In this document: positions 27,268 through 35,260 of the stretch, in pieces | Numbering within the stretch: the first letter of the stretch is position 1 | Layout of the letters: each line of letters begins with the position of its first letter | The notes under the pieces: generated by a model | Database searches by the model: none | What the model saw: the letters and a program-made list of their open reading frames with translations, nothing else | What the model was told of the DNA's origin: nothing | Made by a program: the position numbers and the translations under genes | Assembly (NCBI GenBank): GCA_963726105.1 | Contig: CAVSBJ010000012.1 | Location: forward strand, 615,893-679,892 | Reading direction: 5' to 3' | From: Roseiarcus sp963726105 | GTDB taxonomy: Bacteria; Pseudomonadota; Alphaproteobacteria; Rhizobiales; Beijerinckiaceae | Length of the DNA stretch: 64,000 nucleotides

Positions 27268-27330
27268 TCACGGAATCCTGGCTCTCGCTGACAGGTGACC
27301 GGCGGTAGTTTTAATGGCGCACATGATCAC
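27268..27330 (-). CDS. Possible 20-residue leader peptide or gene stub with a strong ribosome site
   Basis: GTG 27330 begins a short frame, MIMCAIKTTAGHLSARARIP then stop, preceded 7 nt upstream by AGGAGG, the best Shine-Dalgarno match in this region. It lies 125 bp upstream of the aquaporin start on the same strand. It could be a leader peptide, a small protein, or the surviving 5' end of a deleted gene. Only the ribosome site and the open frame support it. Confidence 0.3.
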   Translation of the reverse strand: MIMCAIKTTAGHLSARARIP

Positions 27331-27638
27331 GAGTTCTCCTCCTGTGCTGCTGCGCCAACCTACGCATGTCGTTCCGCGCGCTCCATCGCGTGCACGTTTG
27401 GCCGCGCCACCTCAACGGATAAGAGCTATGAAACGTTGGTTTAACAGCGAGCGGAAGTTGCTCGTTCGAGGCTCGCCGCTCGCTCCGAAACCGGCCGCCC
27501 GACGTCTCTGTGCGCGCCAAGGTCGATTGGAAGTCGCAATCTGAAGGCTGAATGCACGCTCGTCGACACCAGGATAGACCGAGGTCCGACGAGGTTTGTT
27601 GCAAGCATACCTGCTTTGCTGATTCTTTGGTGGGACTT
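27331..27638. other. Gap between paoC end and the small frame upstream of the aquaporin
   Basis: 308 bp after the paoC stop with no convincing gene. Short open frames on both strands lack family motifs. GGCTCGCCGCTCGCTCCGAA and nearby sequence look like ordinary GC-rich spacer. Promoters for the aquaporin-catalase side must lie here or in 27143-27267. Confidence 0.4.
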
Positions 27639-29846
27639 TCACGCCCGCACCGGCAATTCGGGAATCAGCTTGTCCAGGGTTATCGGGTAGTCGCGGACGC
27701 GCACGCCGCAAGCATTGTAAATCGCGTTGGCAATCGATGCGCCTGCCCCGCAAATGCCCAGTTCGCCGACGCCCTTGCTTTTCAGCGGATTGGACTCGGC
27801 GTCGAGTTCGGGAAGGAAAATCGCGTCCACATTGAGCACATCGGCATGAACAGGAACGTGGTATTCGGCAAGGTCGTGGTTCACGAAGCAGCCGAAGCGA
27901 GGATCGAGAATCATCGCTTCTTCCAGGGCCGCGCCGATGCCAAAGATCATGCCCCCGATCGCCTGAGATCGCGCGGTCTTCTCATTCAAGATGCGGCCGG
28001 CGGTGAAAACGCCTAGCATGCGTCTCAGTCGGACCTCGCCGGTATCCATATCGACGCCGACTTCAGCAAAGTGGGCGCCATACGATTGCTGCGAGAATTC
28101 TGTGCTCGTGGCGCCAGGTCTGATCTCGCCATCGGCGTCGACGCCTTCTCGACCGATGAGGTCCATGAGTGGCCTGGATTGACCAGCAGCTTCAATCCGG
28201 CCGTCGCCGAACCGGGCCGCATCGGGATCCATGCCTGCGAGCCCCGCCAACTTTGCTCTCAATTTATTGCAGGCGTCGAACAGAGCCGAGCCCGAACTGG
28301 CCGCGCCGTAGGAGCCACCCGATCCTGCCGCCTGCGGGAAGCTTGTATCGCCCAACTCCACTAGAATTCGTTCGGGAGGCAGGCCGAGCATTTCAGCCGC
28401 GATCTGGGTCAGGATGGTGTAAGTCCCGGTGCCGATATCGGTCATCGCCATTCGCACAACGGCCAAACCATCCGGCCCGAGCCGCACGTTGGCCTTCGAC
28501 AGTTGAAGGGTGTTTCCACGCGTGGCGGCGGCCGCCCCCATTCCGACGAGCCAACGCCCGTCCCGCGACTGGCCTGGCTTTGGATTCCGCCGGTCCCAAC
28601 CAAACCGCCGCGCTCCCTCCTCGAAGCAAGGAATGAGGTGACGACTGGAATAGGGAATGTGCTTCTCCGGATCTTCCGTCGGCTCGTTGCGCATCCTCAG
28701 CTCGATCGGATCAAGGTCGAGCCTCTCAGCGAGTTCATCCATCGCACATTCGAGCGCCAGAAGACCAACCGCCTCTCCCGGGGCGCGCATCGACGAAGCG
28801 ACAGGAATGTCCAGCGGCGCCAAACGATGCCTGGTCAGTCGGTTGTCGCCCGCATACAGCGTTCGCGTCTGCAGGGCCGCGCCCTCGTAGGTCTGTTCGC
28901 TCCACAAATTGCCCGAAAACACATCGTGGCCGATCGCAAGAATGCGGCCGTTGCGATCTGTCCCCAAGCGGATGCGTTGAATGGTGTCCGAACGGTGCGT
29001 CGTGACATGGAACACCTGCTGCCGCGTCAGCGCCGTCTTCACCGGCCGGTTGAGCTGGCGCGCAGCGATCGCCGCTAGAATGGCGTCGGCGTTGACCCAA
29101 AGCTTGGAGCCAAACCCGCCGCCGATGTAAGGGCTGATCAGCCTGACCTTCTCGACCGGAATGCCAAGGGTTCTGGCGACCGCATCGCGTCCCTGAGTCA
29201 GCATCTGGTTGGAGGTGTGTAGGATGAGGTTGTCGCCGTCCCACATGGCCAGTGTGGCGTGCGGTTCCATCATGGCTTGGCTTTGCAGCGGCGTGGTGTA
29301 AGTCACGTCGAGCTGAACCGGAGCCGCGGCGAAAGCGCCAGCGAAATCACCCACGGCGCTATCAGGCGGAGCGAAACCTTGCGGTGCGCGCGCTTGATCC
29401 AGGCCGCCACGCAAAGAAAATCTGCCAGGGGAGCGTTCATAGTCCACGCGCACGAGGTAGGCAGCCGCTCTCGCTTCTTCGAAAGTCTCTGCGACTACGA
29501 ACGCGACCGGCAGACCGTAGTACTGCACCGCCGGGCCTGTGAGCACGGGGTGGGCCACGTGATGATTACCTGTGCCTTGCTGGGGCGCATTTCGATAGGT
29601 CAGCACCAGGATGACGCCCGGGGCGCGCTCGGCCATATCCGTATCGATGGACTTGATCTGTCCCTTGCCGATCGACGCTTCCACAACATAGCCGTACACA
29701 GTCGTCGGGCCCTGCTCGAACTCGTAGGCGTAACGAGCCCCGCCTGTGACCTTGAGCCGTCCGTCCACACGATCAAGCGGCTTGCCGACGACGCCCTGCG
29801 CGCCGACATCGAGCGCGTTTGATCCTATCGGAGCGTCCATTTCCAT
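27639..29846 (-). CDS. paoC: Molybdenum aldehyde oxidoreductase, molybdopterin-binding subunit (PaoC-like)
   Basis: Large catalytic subunit (735 residues) of a xanthine oxidase-family periplasmic aldehyde oxidoreductase. It binds molybdopterin cytosine dinucleotide and oxidises aldehydes to acids. It starts with VGKPLDRVDGRLKVTGGARY, the usual ARYAYEF entry, and contains ISPYIGGGFGSKLWVNADA (Moco-binding GGGFG, residues ~240), SSMRAPGEAVGLLALECAMD, GSGGSYGAASSGSALFDA and the catalytic glutamate in KSKGVGELGICGAGASIANA. It is the last gene of cupin-paoA-paoB-paoC. No PaoD/XdhC-type Moco chaperone is adjacent. Confidence 0.92.
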   Translation of the reverse strand: MEMDAPIGSNALDVGAQGVVGKPLDRVDGRLKVTGGARYAYEFEQGPTTVYGYVVEASIGKGQIKSIDTDMAERAPGVILVLTYRNAPQQGTGNHHVAHPVLTGPAVQYYGLPVAFVVAETFEEARAAAYLVRVDYERSPGRFSLRGGLDQARAPQGFAPPDSAVGDFAGAFAAAPVQLDVTYTTPLQSQAMMEPHATLAMWDGDNLILHTSNQMLTQGRDAVARTLGIPVEKVRLISPYIGGGFGSKLWVNADAILAAIAARQLNRPVKTALTRQQVFHVTTHRSDTIQRIRLGTDRNGRILAIGHDVFSGNLWSEQTYEGAALQTRTLYAGDNRLTRHRLAPLDIPVASSMRAPGEAVGLLALECAMDELAERLDLDPIELRMRNEPTEDPEKHIPYSSRHLIPCFEEGARRFGWDRRNPKPGQSRDGRWLVGMGAAAATRGNTLQLSKANVRLGPDGLAVVRMAMTDIGTGTYTILTQIAAEMLGLPPERILVELGDTSFPQAAGSGGSYGAASSGSALFDACNKLRAKLAGLAGMDPDAARFGDGRIEAAGQSRPLMDLIGREGVDADGEIRPGATSTEFSQQSYGAHFAEVGVDMDTGEVRLRRMLGVFTAGRILNEKTARSQAIGGMIFGIGAALEEAMILDPRFGCFVNHDLAEYHVPVHADVLNVDAIFLPELDAESNPLKSKGVGELGICGAGASIANAIYNACGVRVRDYPITLDKLIPELPVRA

Positions 29847-29859
29847 TGGGCTTGCCTCC

Positions 29860-30840
29860 TCAGGCGAGACTCGCTTCGGTCAGAACGGCGCGGAGCGTTC
29901 GGCGCGTGAGCGGGATTTTGAAGTCATTACCTCCAAAACCGTGGGCTCCGTTGAGAACGTCGGATGCGACAGAATCGAACGTCCTTTCGCTCGCCGAAGC
30001 GCCGATGAGGCGGTCCTCCGCCTGCGCAACCCGCCAAGGCTTGGGCGCAAGCCCCCCGAAGGCGAGACGCGCCGAACGGATTCTCCCGCCTGCTGCGTCC
30101 ACGACTGCAGCGACCGAAACTAGAGCGAAAGCATAGGACGCCCGGTCGCGGACTTTTCGGTAGATGTGCTTGCCTGGCGGCGGCGGCGGTAGGGTAACGG
30201 CGGTGATGACTTCGCCCTGCCTCAATGTCGTCTCGATCTGCGGCGTCTCTGCCGGCAAGCGATGAAACTCTGCAATCGGAATGGCGCGGGTCGCGTTGTC
30301 CGCGTTGACCGTCTCGACCTGGGCGTCGAGCGCGCGCAACGCGACAGCCATGTCGGACGGGTTGACGGCGATGCACTGGTCGCTGGCGCCGAGGATGGCG
30401 TGAATCCGGTTGAACCCGCCGAGAGCTGCACAGCCCGAGCCAGGGTCACGCTTGTTGCAAGGCTTCGTGACATCATAGAAGTAATAGCAACGGGTCCGCT
30501 GCAGCAGATTGCCGCCGGTGGTGGCCTTGTTCCGCAATTGCGCGCTGGCGCCTGACAGCAACGCCCGACTGAGGACTCCGTAGCGTTGCCGCACACGGAG
30601 GTCGGCCGCCAGATCGCTGTTCCTCACCATCGCGCCGATGCGCAGGCCCCCTTCCGGTGTATCTTCGATCTTGTCTAACGGAAGACGATTGATATCGACG
30701 AGATGAGTGGGCGTCTCAACTTGCAGCTTCATCAAGTCGAGCAGGTTTGTTCCACCCGCGATGATCTTTGCGCCGGGCTTGGTCGAGCCGGTCGCCGCCT
30801 GGGCCAGCGAATTCGCGCGCTCGTAGGTGAAGGCCTTCAT
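29860..30840 (-). CDS. paoB: Aldehyde oxidoreductase FAD-binding subunit with 4Fe-4S motif (PaoB-like)
   Basis: Middle subunit, 326 residues, passing electrons from the iron-sulphur clusters to FAD. AKIIAGGTNLLDLMKLQVET (residues ~24-43) is the FAD-pyrophosphate loop, and ATTGGNLLQRTRCYYFYDVT continues into PCNKRDPGSGCAALGGFNRI. The extra cysteines in that stretch (C.YFYDVT.PCNKR.PGSGC) mark the PaoB group, which carries an additional [4Fe-4S] cluster not found in eukaryotic xanthine oxidases. The frame opens at 31056, but ATG 30840 (MKAFTYERA) gives the family N-terminus and overlaps the paoA stop by 4 bp. Confidence 0.92.
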   Translation of the reverse strand: MKAFTYERANSLAQAATGSTKPGAKIIAGGTNLLDLMKLQVETPTHLVDINRLPLDKIEDTPEGGLRIGAMVRNSDLAADLRVRQRYGVLSRALLSGASAQLRNKATTGGNLLQRTRCYYFYDVTKPCNKRDPGSGCAALGGFNRIHAILGASDQCIAVNPSDMAVALRALDAQVETVNADNATRAIPIAEFHRLPAETPQIETTLRQGEVITAVTLPPPPPGKHIYRKVRDRASYAFALVSVAAVVDAAGGRIRSARLAFGGLAPKPWRVAQAEDRLIGASASERTFDSVASDVLNGAHGFGGNDFKIPLTRRTLRAVLTEASLA

Positions 30841-31493
30841 GTGGGCGCTCCTGCGGCTTGTTTGATGGCCGCGACGATGTTCGGATAGGCGGCGCAGCGA
30901 CAGATATTGCCGCTCATTCGTTCGCGGATCTCCGCATCGGTCAGGGCCGGTTGGGCTTCCGCCAGGTTCTCGGTGACATAGCTTGGCGCGCCCGCGCGGC
31001 TCTCGCTGAGCATCCCCATAGCCGAACAGATTTGCCCCGACGTGCAATAGCCGCATTGAAAGCCGTCATGCTCGATAAAGGCCGCTTGCAGCGGGTGCAG
31101 CGCTTGACCGTCGGCGAGCCCCTCTATCGTCGTGATCGATTGGCCGTCATGCATTGCGGCGAGCGTCAGGCAGGAGTTGATACGGCGGCCGTCCAGCAAC
31201 ACCGTGCATGCGCCACACTGGCCATGATCGCAGCCCTTCTTGGATCCTGTCATCGCGAGGTGTTCACGCAAAGCGTCGAGAAGCGTTGTCCTCGGATCGA
31301 GCGTCAGACGATGGAGCACGCCGTTGACTTGAAGTTCGACGTTTATCGGACTGATTGCCGTCTCGGCATCGGACGCCTCGGCGGCTAGAGCGACCCGCGG
31401 GAAACCACCCAGCATGAAGGCCGCTGTAACGGTTCCGGATTCTAAGACCGTTCGTCGAGTGATCCGAAAACCTCGGTGTTCCTTTTGATCCAT
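30837..31493 (-). CDS. paoA: Aldehyde oxidoreductase 2Fe-2S subunit with Tat signal (PaoA-like)
   Basis: Small subunit with two [2Fe-2S] clusters, 218 residues. The N-terminus HRGFRITRRTVLESGTVTAAF is a twin-arginine signal (RITRRTVL), so the assembled complex is probably exported folded to the periplasm, as for E. coli PaoABC. Cluster ligands are in KKGCDHGQCGACTVLLDG with INSC, and in FQCGYCTSGQICSAMG with GNICRCAAYPNI. ATG 31493 is 1 bp after the cupin stop (TGACATG); an upstream frame to 31538 lies inside the cupin gene and is not needed. Confidence 0.93.
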   Translation of the reverse strand: MDQKEHRGFRITRRTVLESGTVTAAFMLGGFPRVALAAEASDAETAISPINVELQVNGVLHRLTLDPRTTLLDALREHLAMTGSKKGCDHGQCGACTVLLDGRRINSCLTLAAMHDGQSITTIEGLADGQALHPLQAAFIEHDGFQCGYCTSGQICSAMGMLSESRAGAPSYVTENLAEAQPALTDAEIRERMSGNICRCAAYPNIVAAIKQAAGAPT

Positions 31494-31494
31494 G

Positions 31495-31986
31495 TCAGGC
31501 GCCTTCGTTCGTGATTTCGATCCGCCGTTCCTTGTCATCGTGAAATGGCTGGCCGGAGCCCGAGTTCCGAGCGTCTGAGAACGATCGCCATGTATCCTCT
31601 GGAAGATTGACCACGATCGGAGTCGACGTGCTCCTCACCACTACCCATCGGAACGGTTGCGAACTCGACGGATTGATTTCCATATGGAGCAAGAACGCTG
31701 GAACGTGAATGAAGTCGCCGCCCTCCGCACTCGCTGCGAATTCGCCGTTCAAGCCCCACCGCACTTCGCACACGCCCGACAAAACGTATGCAATGGTCTG
31801 TTGCGCGCCATGATGGTGAATTCCCGTCCGCGCGCCCGCCTTTACCTCGAACAAGCCGCCCCACATCATCGACTGGACGCCGAGTTGCGGCGCAATCGCG
31901 GCTTGGCGCTCTGAGCCTGGCGTCTGCAGCGTGCCCTTATCGAATTGAGAAGGGTGAACAATACGGATTGCAGAGGGATCGCTCAT
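31495..31986 (-). CDS. Small cupin-domain protein heading the pao operon
   Basis: A 163-residue single cupin. The metal-binding first motif is GARTGIHHHGAQQTIAYVLSG with VCEVRWG, and the second motif is EGGDFIHVPAFLLHMEIN. This two-histidine-plus-Glu/Gln pattern fits a metal-binding cupin such as a small dioxygenase, isomerase or sensor; the substrate is unknown. It starts at ATG 31986 (a TTG precedes it) and ends one base before paoA, so it is very probably the first gene of a cupin-paoABC operon. In E. coli the pao genes have no such cupin. Confidence 0.82.
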   Translation of the reverse strand: MSDPSAIRIVHPSQFDKGTLQTPGSERQAAIAPQLGVQSMMWGGLFEVKAGARTGIHHHGAQQTIAYVLSGVCEVRWGLNGEFAASAEGGDFIHVPAFLLHMEINPSSSQPFRWVVVRSTSTPIVVNLPEDTWRSFSDARNSGSGQPFHDDKERRIEITNEGA

Positions 31987-32077
31987 CAATTCATCGGGGG
32001 TTGTCGCTCGAAGGTTCGCGATCCAATCGCGACCCCTCAGAAAGAATTTAATCGTGTAGAGCGCAATTCATTATTCT

Positions 32078-32127
32078 ACGTTGGTAGGCATCGGTCGGAC
32101 GTTGGTTGTGCGAACCCAAACGTTGGT
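32078..32127. promoter_or_regulatory. Three ACGTTGGT boxes at exact 21-bp spacing upstream of the cupin-pao operon
   Basis: ACGTTGGT occurs at 32078-32085, 32099-32106 and 32120-32127. Start-to-start distance is 21 bp both times, two DNA turns, so all boxes face the same side of the helix. The intervening 13 bp are not conserved. They sit 92-141 bp upstream of the cupin start (minus strand: ACCAACGT), a normal place for an activator array. No regulator gene is adjacent. Confidence 0.65.
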
Positions 32128-32317
32128 ATGCGCCCAACGCCTCAACTCGCTTGGAAGCAGCCTCTTCCCCTTGAGGCTCGCTCTCGTGTGCGCCAAGACC
32201 AATCGGATCGACGCCATGCGAGACGGCCGGGACGAGCCAAGGACAAGCCCGGCCATGACCGTGGAGGGCGGCGGCGAGCGTGGCGGCTGATCTTTTGAAA
32301 CAGGGTGAGCGCGCGGA

Positions 32318-32950
32318 TTATCGCCGGCTTTCGGCCGCCATCCGGACGGCGAGACCGGCAAGAACCGTCCCCATCAGCCAACGCTGGATCAATGCCCACG
32401 ATGGATGCGCTTTCAGGAACCCGGCGATCGAGCCGGCCATCATGGCGATGGCTGCGTTGACGGTGACGCTGACGACAATCTGCGTCGACCCGAGCGCGAG
32501 CGATTGCATGAGCACGCTGCCCGCACGGAGGTCGATGAACTGGGGCAGCAGCGACAGGTACAGCATCGCGATTTTCGGATTGAGGAGATTGGTCAGGAGG
32601 CCCATCGCGAACAGCCGGCGCGGGCTCGCGACGGGCAAGGCCTTCACCTCGAATGGCGACCGCCCGCCAGGACGCAACGCAGCCCAAGCGAGCCAGAGCA
32701 GATAAGCCGCGCCTGTCAGGCGAAGCGCGTCATAGGCGTAAGGCACAGCGAAGACGAGCGCGGTGAGGCCGAACGCCGCGCACAGCATGTAGAAGACAAA
32801 TCCGAGCGCGACGCCGCTCAGCGAAATGAGACCCGCGACGCGACCCTGGATGATCGAGCGCGAGATCAGATAGATCATGTTCGGACCGGGCGTCAGCACC
32901 ATGCCCAACGCAACGAAGGCGAAAGCGATAAGGTTGGTGAGCGAGGGCAT
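32318..32950 (-). CDS. LysE/RhtB family amino acid exporter
   Basis: A 210-residue inner-membrane exporter with six predicted helices. The family start is clear: LIAFAFVALGMVLTPGPNMI with YLISRSIIQGRVAGLISLSG, where the PGPN motif near residue 23 is the RhtB/LysE hallmark. FYMLCAAFGLTALV, AYLLWLAWAALRPG and LLTNLLNPKIAMLYLSLLPQ (NPK motif) follow. Members export amino acids such as threonine, homoserine lactone, leucine or cysteine metabolites; specificity cannot be read. It stands alone, with no neighbouring Lrp-type or LysR regulator. Confidence 0.9.
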   Translation of the reverse strand: MPSLTNLIAFAFVALGMVLTPGPNMIYLISRSIIQGRVAGLISLSGVALGFVFYMLCAAFGLTALVFAVPYAYDALRLTGAAYLLWLAWAALRPGGRSPFEVKALPVASPRRLFAMGLLTNLLNPKIAMLYLSLLPQFIDLRAGSVLMQSLALGSTQIVVSVTVNAAIAMMAGSIAGFLKAHPSWALIQRWLMGTVLAGLAVRMAAESRR

Positions 32951-33050
32951 CGACGGGTCTCCGAGGCGAGCTTATCGCCAAAGCGTCCGAAATTACCGAG
33001 AAAGCCGCTTTGGCTTCGCCGGCGACAGGGGCGTCGGGCAGCGCTCATAT

Positions 33051-33122
33051 CCTTCGGCGCGAACCTCGTCCTGAGGCCCCTTCGGGGCGCTCAGGACGAG
33101 ATATTGATGGAATACCGAAGGG
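33051..33122. repeat. REP-like inverted repeat
   Basis: CTCGTCCTGAG (33065-33075) and CTCAGGACGAG (33090-33100) form a perfect 11-bp stem with an inner GCCCC-TTC-GGGGC hairpin; outer CCTTCGG (33051) and CCGAAGG (33115) extend it. The CTCGTCCTGAGG word is frequent in dispersed Hyphomicrobiales repeats. It lies downstream of nothing coding and upstream of the degraded island. Confidence 0.6.
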
Positions 33123-33377
33123 GTCGCCTCGGGCGAGCACGCCACGATCAAGGCTGGATCGGATGTTTGCGGGCATCCAGGCCGCCGGACCGCCGTCGAT
33201 GAACGAAGGGACACGCGCGAGCGAGTCCCGGATTCGCCCCGGCGGCGCCCTTCCACTGAAGGCTTAGTCGATCCTCAAGACTTTTGTGGGGAAATGCGAC
33301 GAGCCAAAGACCTTGCCGATTCCTCGGCGTAGCGGCGGCGGACAACCGAAGCGGCTCGCCCATCGCCGTCTTGAACT

Positions 33378-33600
33378 GACAAAGAGCAACAACCCGGTGC
33401 AAATCTCCCTGACCGCCCTCTCCAACAGTACTTCACGGATCGTTCTTACGACATATTGGAAGCGATTTGTGCGTCCATACATATTTATTATTGTTGCTTA
33501 CCTTTCATTGGTTATATTCGTGCTTTCCATGTGGTTCATAAGACCATTTTCACGAATCGACATGCCAACATTACTGTCGATCGGAGATCAACATGAATAA
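33378..33600 (+). pseudogene. Truncated unknown membrane protein fragment
   Basis: An open frame without a usable start codon reads ISLTALSNSTSRIVLTTYWK, then RPYIFIIVAYLSLVIFVLSM (one strong transmembrane helix), WFIRPFSRIDMPTLL and a stop at 33598-33600 that overlaps the start of the next frame. The base composition is richer in A+T than the neighbours. I do not recognise the family. It looks like the 3' end of a gene whose beginning was lost. Confidence 0.4.
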
Positions 33601-34169
33601 GTCCGCACACCTCGACTTCCCGAAGATCGGCGACTGTGCTGAACTCAAGGTGACGTTTTCCGGTCAATACGATGCAAACCCAAGTATCGATGGCGTCCGC
33701 ATCGTCACCGTCGAATCCGAACCGACGAAGAGCCAGAATATTGGTTGTGGATTGTCGCCGAAAAGGACGCACGCATACCGCTGATCAGCACGCCATTCGA
33801 CACTCCAATTCGGGCGTTCAATGAGGCGCTTTTTTGGGCAAACGAAACTCATGGCGTCTCCATCGATTGCGAAAGCCGCGAGGGCCTCGTCTTCTCGATC
33901 CCATTGGGCCCGCGGAAGCCTTCGCGTCGATACGACAAAAGACGCGCAAGTGTATTTACGGCTATATCGTCCGTCTTTCTCCATCTCTTTTCGTCGCGCT
34001 AGCTGTTTTTCTCTGCTGCGTACTGCATGTTTCCCCGCAGTTTCTGACGGACGACCCACATTTCGGACGTAAAAAGTCGCTATATCTCGCAATTGCATCA
34101 CTTGGAACGTTCCCCTCCTTTGTGCTGTCATCAGCGATAGCCAATTTTCTCCGTTCGGTGTCGATATAG
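33593..34169 (+). pseudogene. Unknown gene broken by two frameshifts (soluble domain plus membrane hairpin)
   Basis: ATG 33593 follows TCGGAG. Frame one gives MNKSAHLDFPKIGDCAELKV with TFSGQYDANPSIDGVRIVTV. Near 33722 the sense moves to another frame: EPEYWLWIVAEKDARIPLIS, TPFDTPIRAFNEALFWANET, SIDCESREGLVFSIP. Near 33905 it moves again: RKCIYGYIVRLSPSLFVALA, VFLCCVLHVSPQFLTDD, SLYLAIASLGTFPSFVLSSA and stop at 34167-34169. The joined product would be ~190 residues with two C-terminal transmembrane helices. No family is recognised. The low GC compared with flanks suggests acquisition followed by decay. Confidence 0.45.
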
Positions 34170-34415
34170 GCAAGCTCGCCAAAACTCCTGATTTCCGACC
34201 TCTCATCATCCCGGCCGGAAACAGGTAAAGGGCCGTCAGCGACCCGCCAACGAACAATCTCTTCCGATAAACCAAAATGCGTGCTATATAGATTTCCTCG
34301 GCATCGCAAACTCGCGGGGTTTTCGGCGGTGGAAACAACGATGAAGCAAAGGGGTCAAAGCCATCAGGCCGATCGCGCTCACTGCGTGGAAGAGGGGCCG
34401 CCGGATTGCTTGACT

Positions 34416-34525
34416 CCAATCGCCCGTAACCCATTGAAAAGTCCCGATTCGAAAAAATAAACGCTAGTAAACGCTAGCGAATTTACTGGCGTTTAGGCGC
34501 GTTTACTGGCGTTTATGGACGTTTG
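34416..34525. repeat. Dispersed repeat with head CCAATCGCCCGTAACCCATT and decamer ladder (copy 2)
   Basis: Head 34416-34452 (CGTAACCCATTGAAAAG, then CCCGATTCG) followed by TAAACGCTAG at 34458 and 34468, GAATTTA at 34479, GCGTTTA at 34489, 34499 and 34509, and ACGTTTG at 34519. Right-arm units are exactly 10 bp apart. Over about 110 bp it matches the complement of 61531-61645 with roughly 12 mismatches by eye. Confidence 0.85.
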
Positions 34526-34669
34526 CTTGCGCGGATTTCGTCGCCAACCGGGCGTTAGCATGGTGATCGCGGCGGCTGTTGGCGCGGCCCCCCCGCGGAC
34601 GATGGCTTAAGCGAGCTTTCTTGCGCCGGATCGCTCGCAAGCCTATCTAGGGGAGAGGAGCCGAGTCCC

Positions 34670-35233
34670 ATGTTCATCCAGACCGAAACCACGCCCAATC
34701 CCGCGACGCTGAAGTTCCTTCCCGGCCGGCCGGTGATGGACGAGGGCACGTTCGAGGCGCGCGACGAGGCCCAGGCCGAGCGCTCGCCGCTCGCCAAGGC
34801 GCTGATGCAGCTGCCGGGCGTGGGCGGGGTGTTCTTCGCCAATGACTTCATCTCGGTGACCAAGACCGAGGGCGAGTGGCAGCACCTCCGCCCCGCCGTG
34901 CTCGGCGTGGTGACCGAGTTCTATCTCTCCGGCGCGCCGCTGATCGAAACGGGCGGCGCCGACGCGATCGCGACCGGCGAGTTCTTCGATCCCAAGGACG
35001 CCGAATTGGTCGAGGCGATCAAGGAATTGATCGAGACTCGGGTCCGCCCGGCGGTGGCCAATGACGGCGGCGACATCATCTTCAAGGGCTACCGCGACGG
35101 AATCGTCTATCTCAAGATGAAAGGCGCGTGCTCCGGCTGCCCCTCCTCGACGGCGACGCTCAGGCACGGAATCGAGAACCTTTTCAAACACTTCCTGCCT
35201 GACGTTCAGGCCGTGGAGGCGTTCGAGGGATAA
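34670..35233 (+). CDS. NifU/Nfu-type iron-sulphur cluster scaffold protein
   Basis: A 187-residue Fe-S carrier. The N-terminal Nfu_N domain (MFIQTETTPNPATLKFLPGR, residues 1-90, with FFANDFISVTK) is the mitochondrial/alphaproteobacterial Nfu1 form. The C-terminal NifU domain (residues ~100-187) has RPAVANDGGDIIFKGYRDGI and the cluster-binding KGACSGCPSSTATLRHGIEN (CxxC). It delivers [4Fe-4S] clusters to target enzymes in the cytosol. ATG 34670 follows GGGGAGAGGAG. It is followed after 27 bp by a membrane methyltransferase on the same strand. Confidence 0.94.
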   Translation: MFIQTETTPNPATLKFLPGRPVMDEGTFEARDEAQAERSPLAKALMQLPGVGGVFFANDFISVTKTEGEWQHLRPAVLGVVTEFYLSGAPLIETGGADAIATGEFFDPKDAELVEAIKELIETRVRPAVANDGGDIIFKGYRDGIVYLKMKGACSGCPSSTATLRHGIENLFKHFLPDVQAVEAFEG

Positions 35234-35260
35234 TTCGCCGCGGCCTTTTGGGGCTGCCCA

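Noticed and set aside
33664..34434. 256-codon minus-strand frame in the AT-richer island
   Set aside because: Translation lacks any domain or membrane pattern, while the + strand shows ribosome site, hydrophobic helices and coding-like stretches despite frameshifts.
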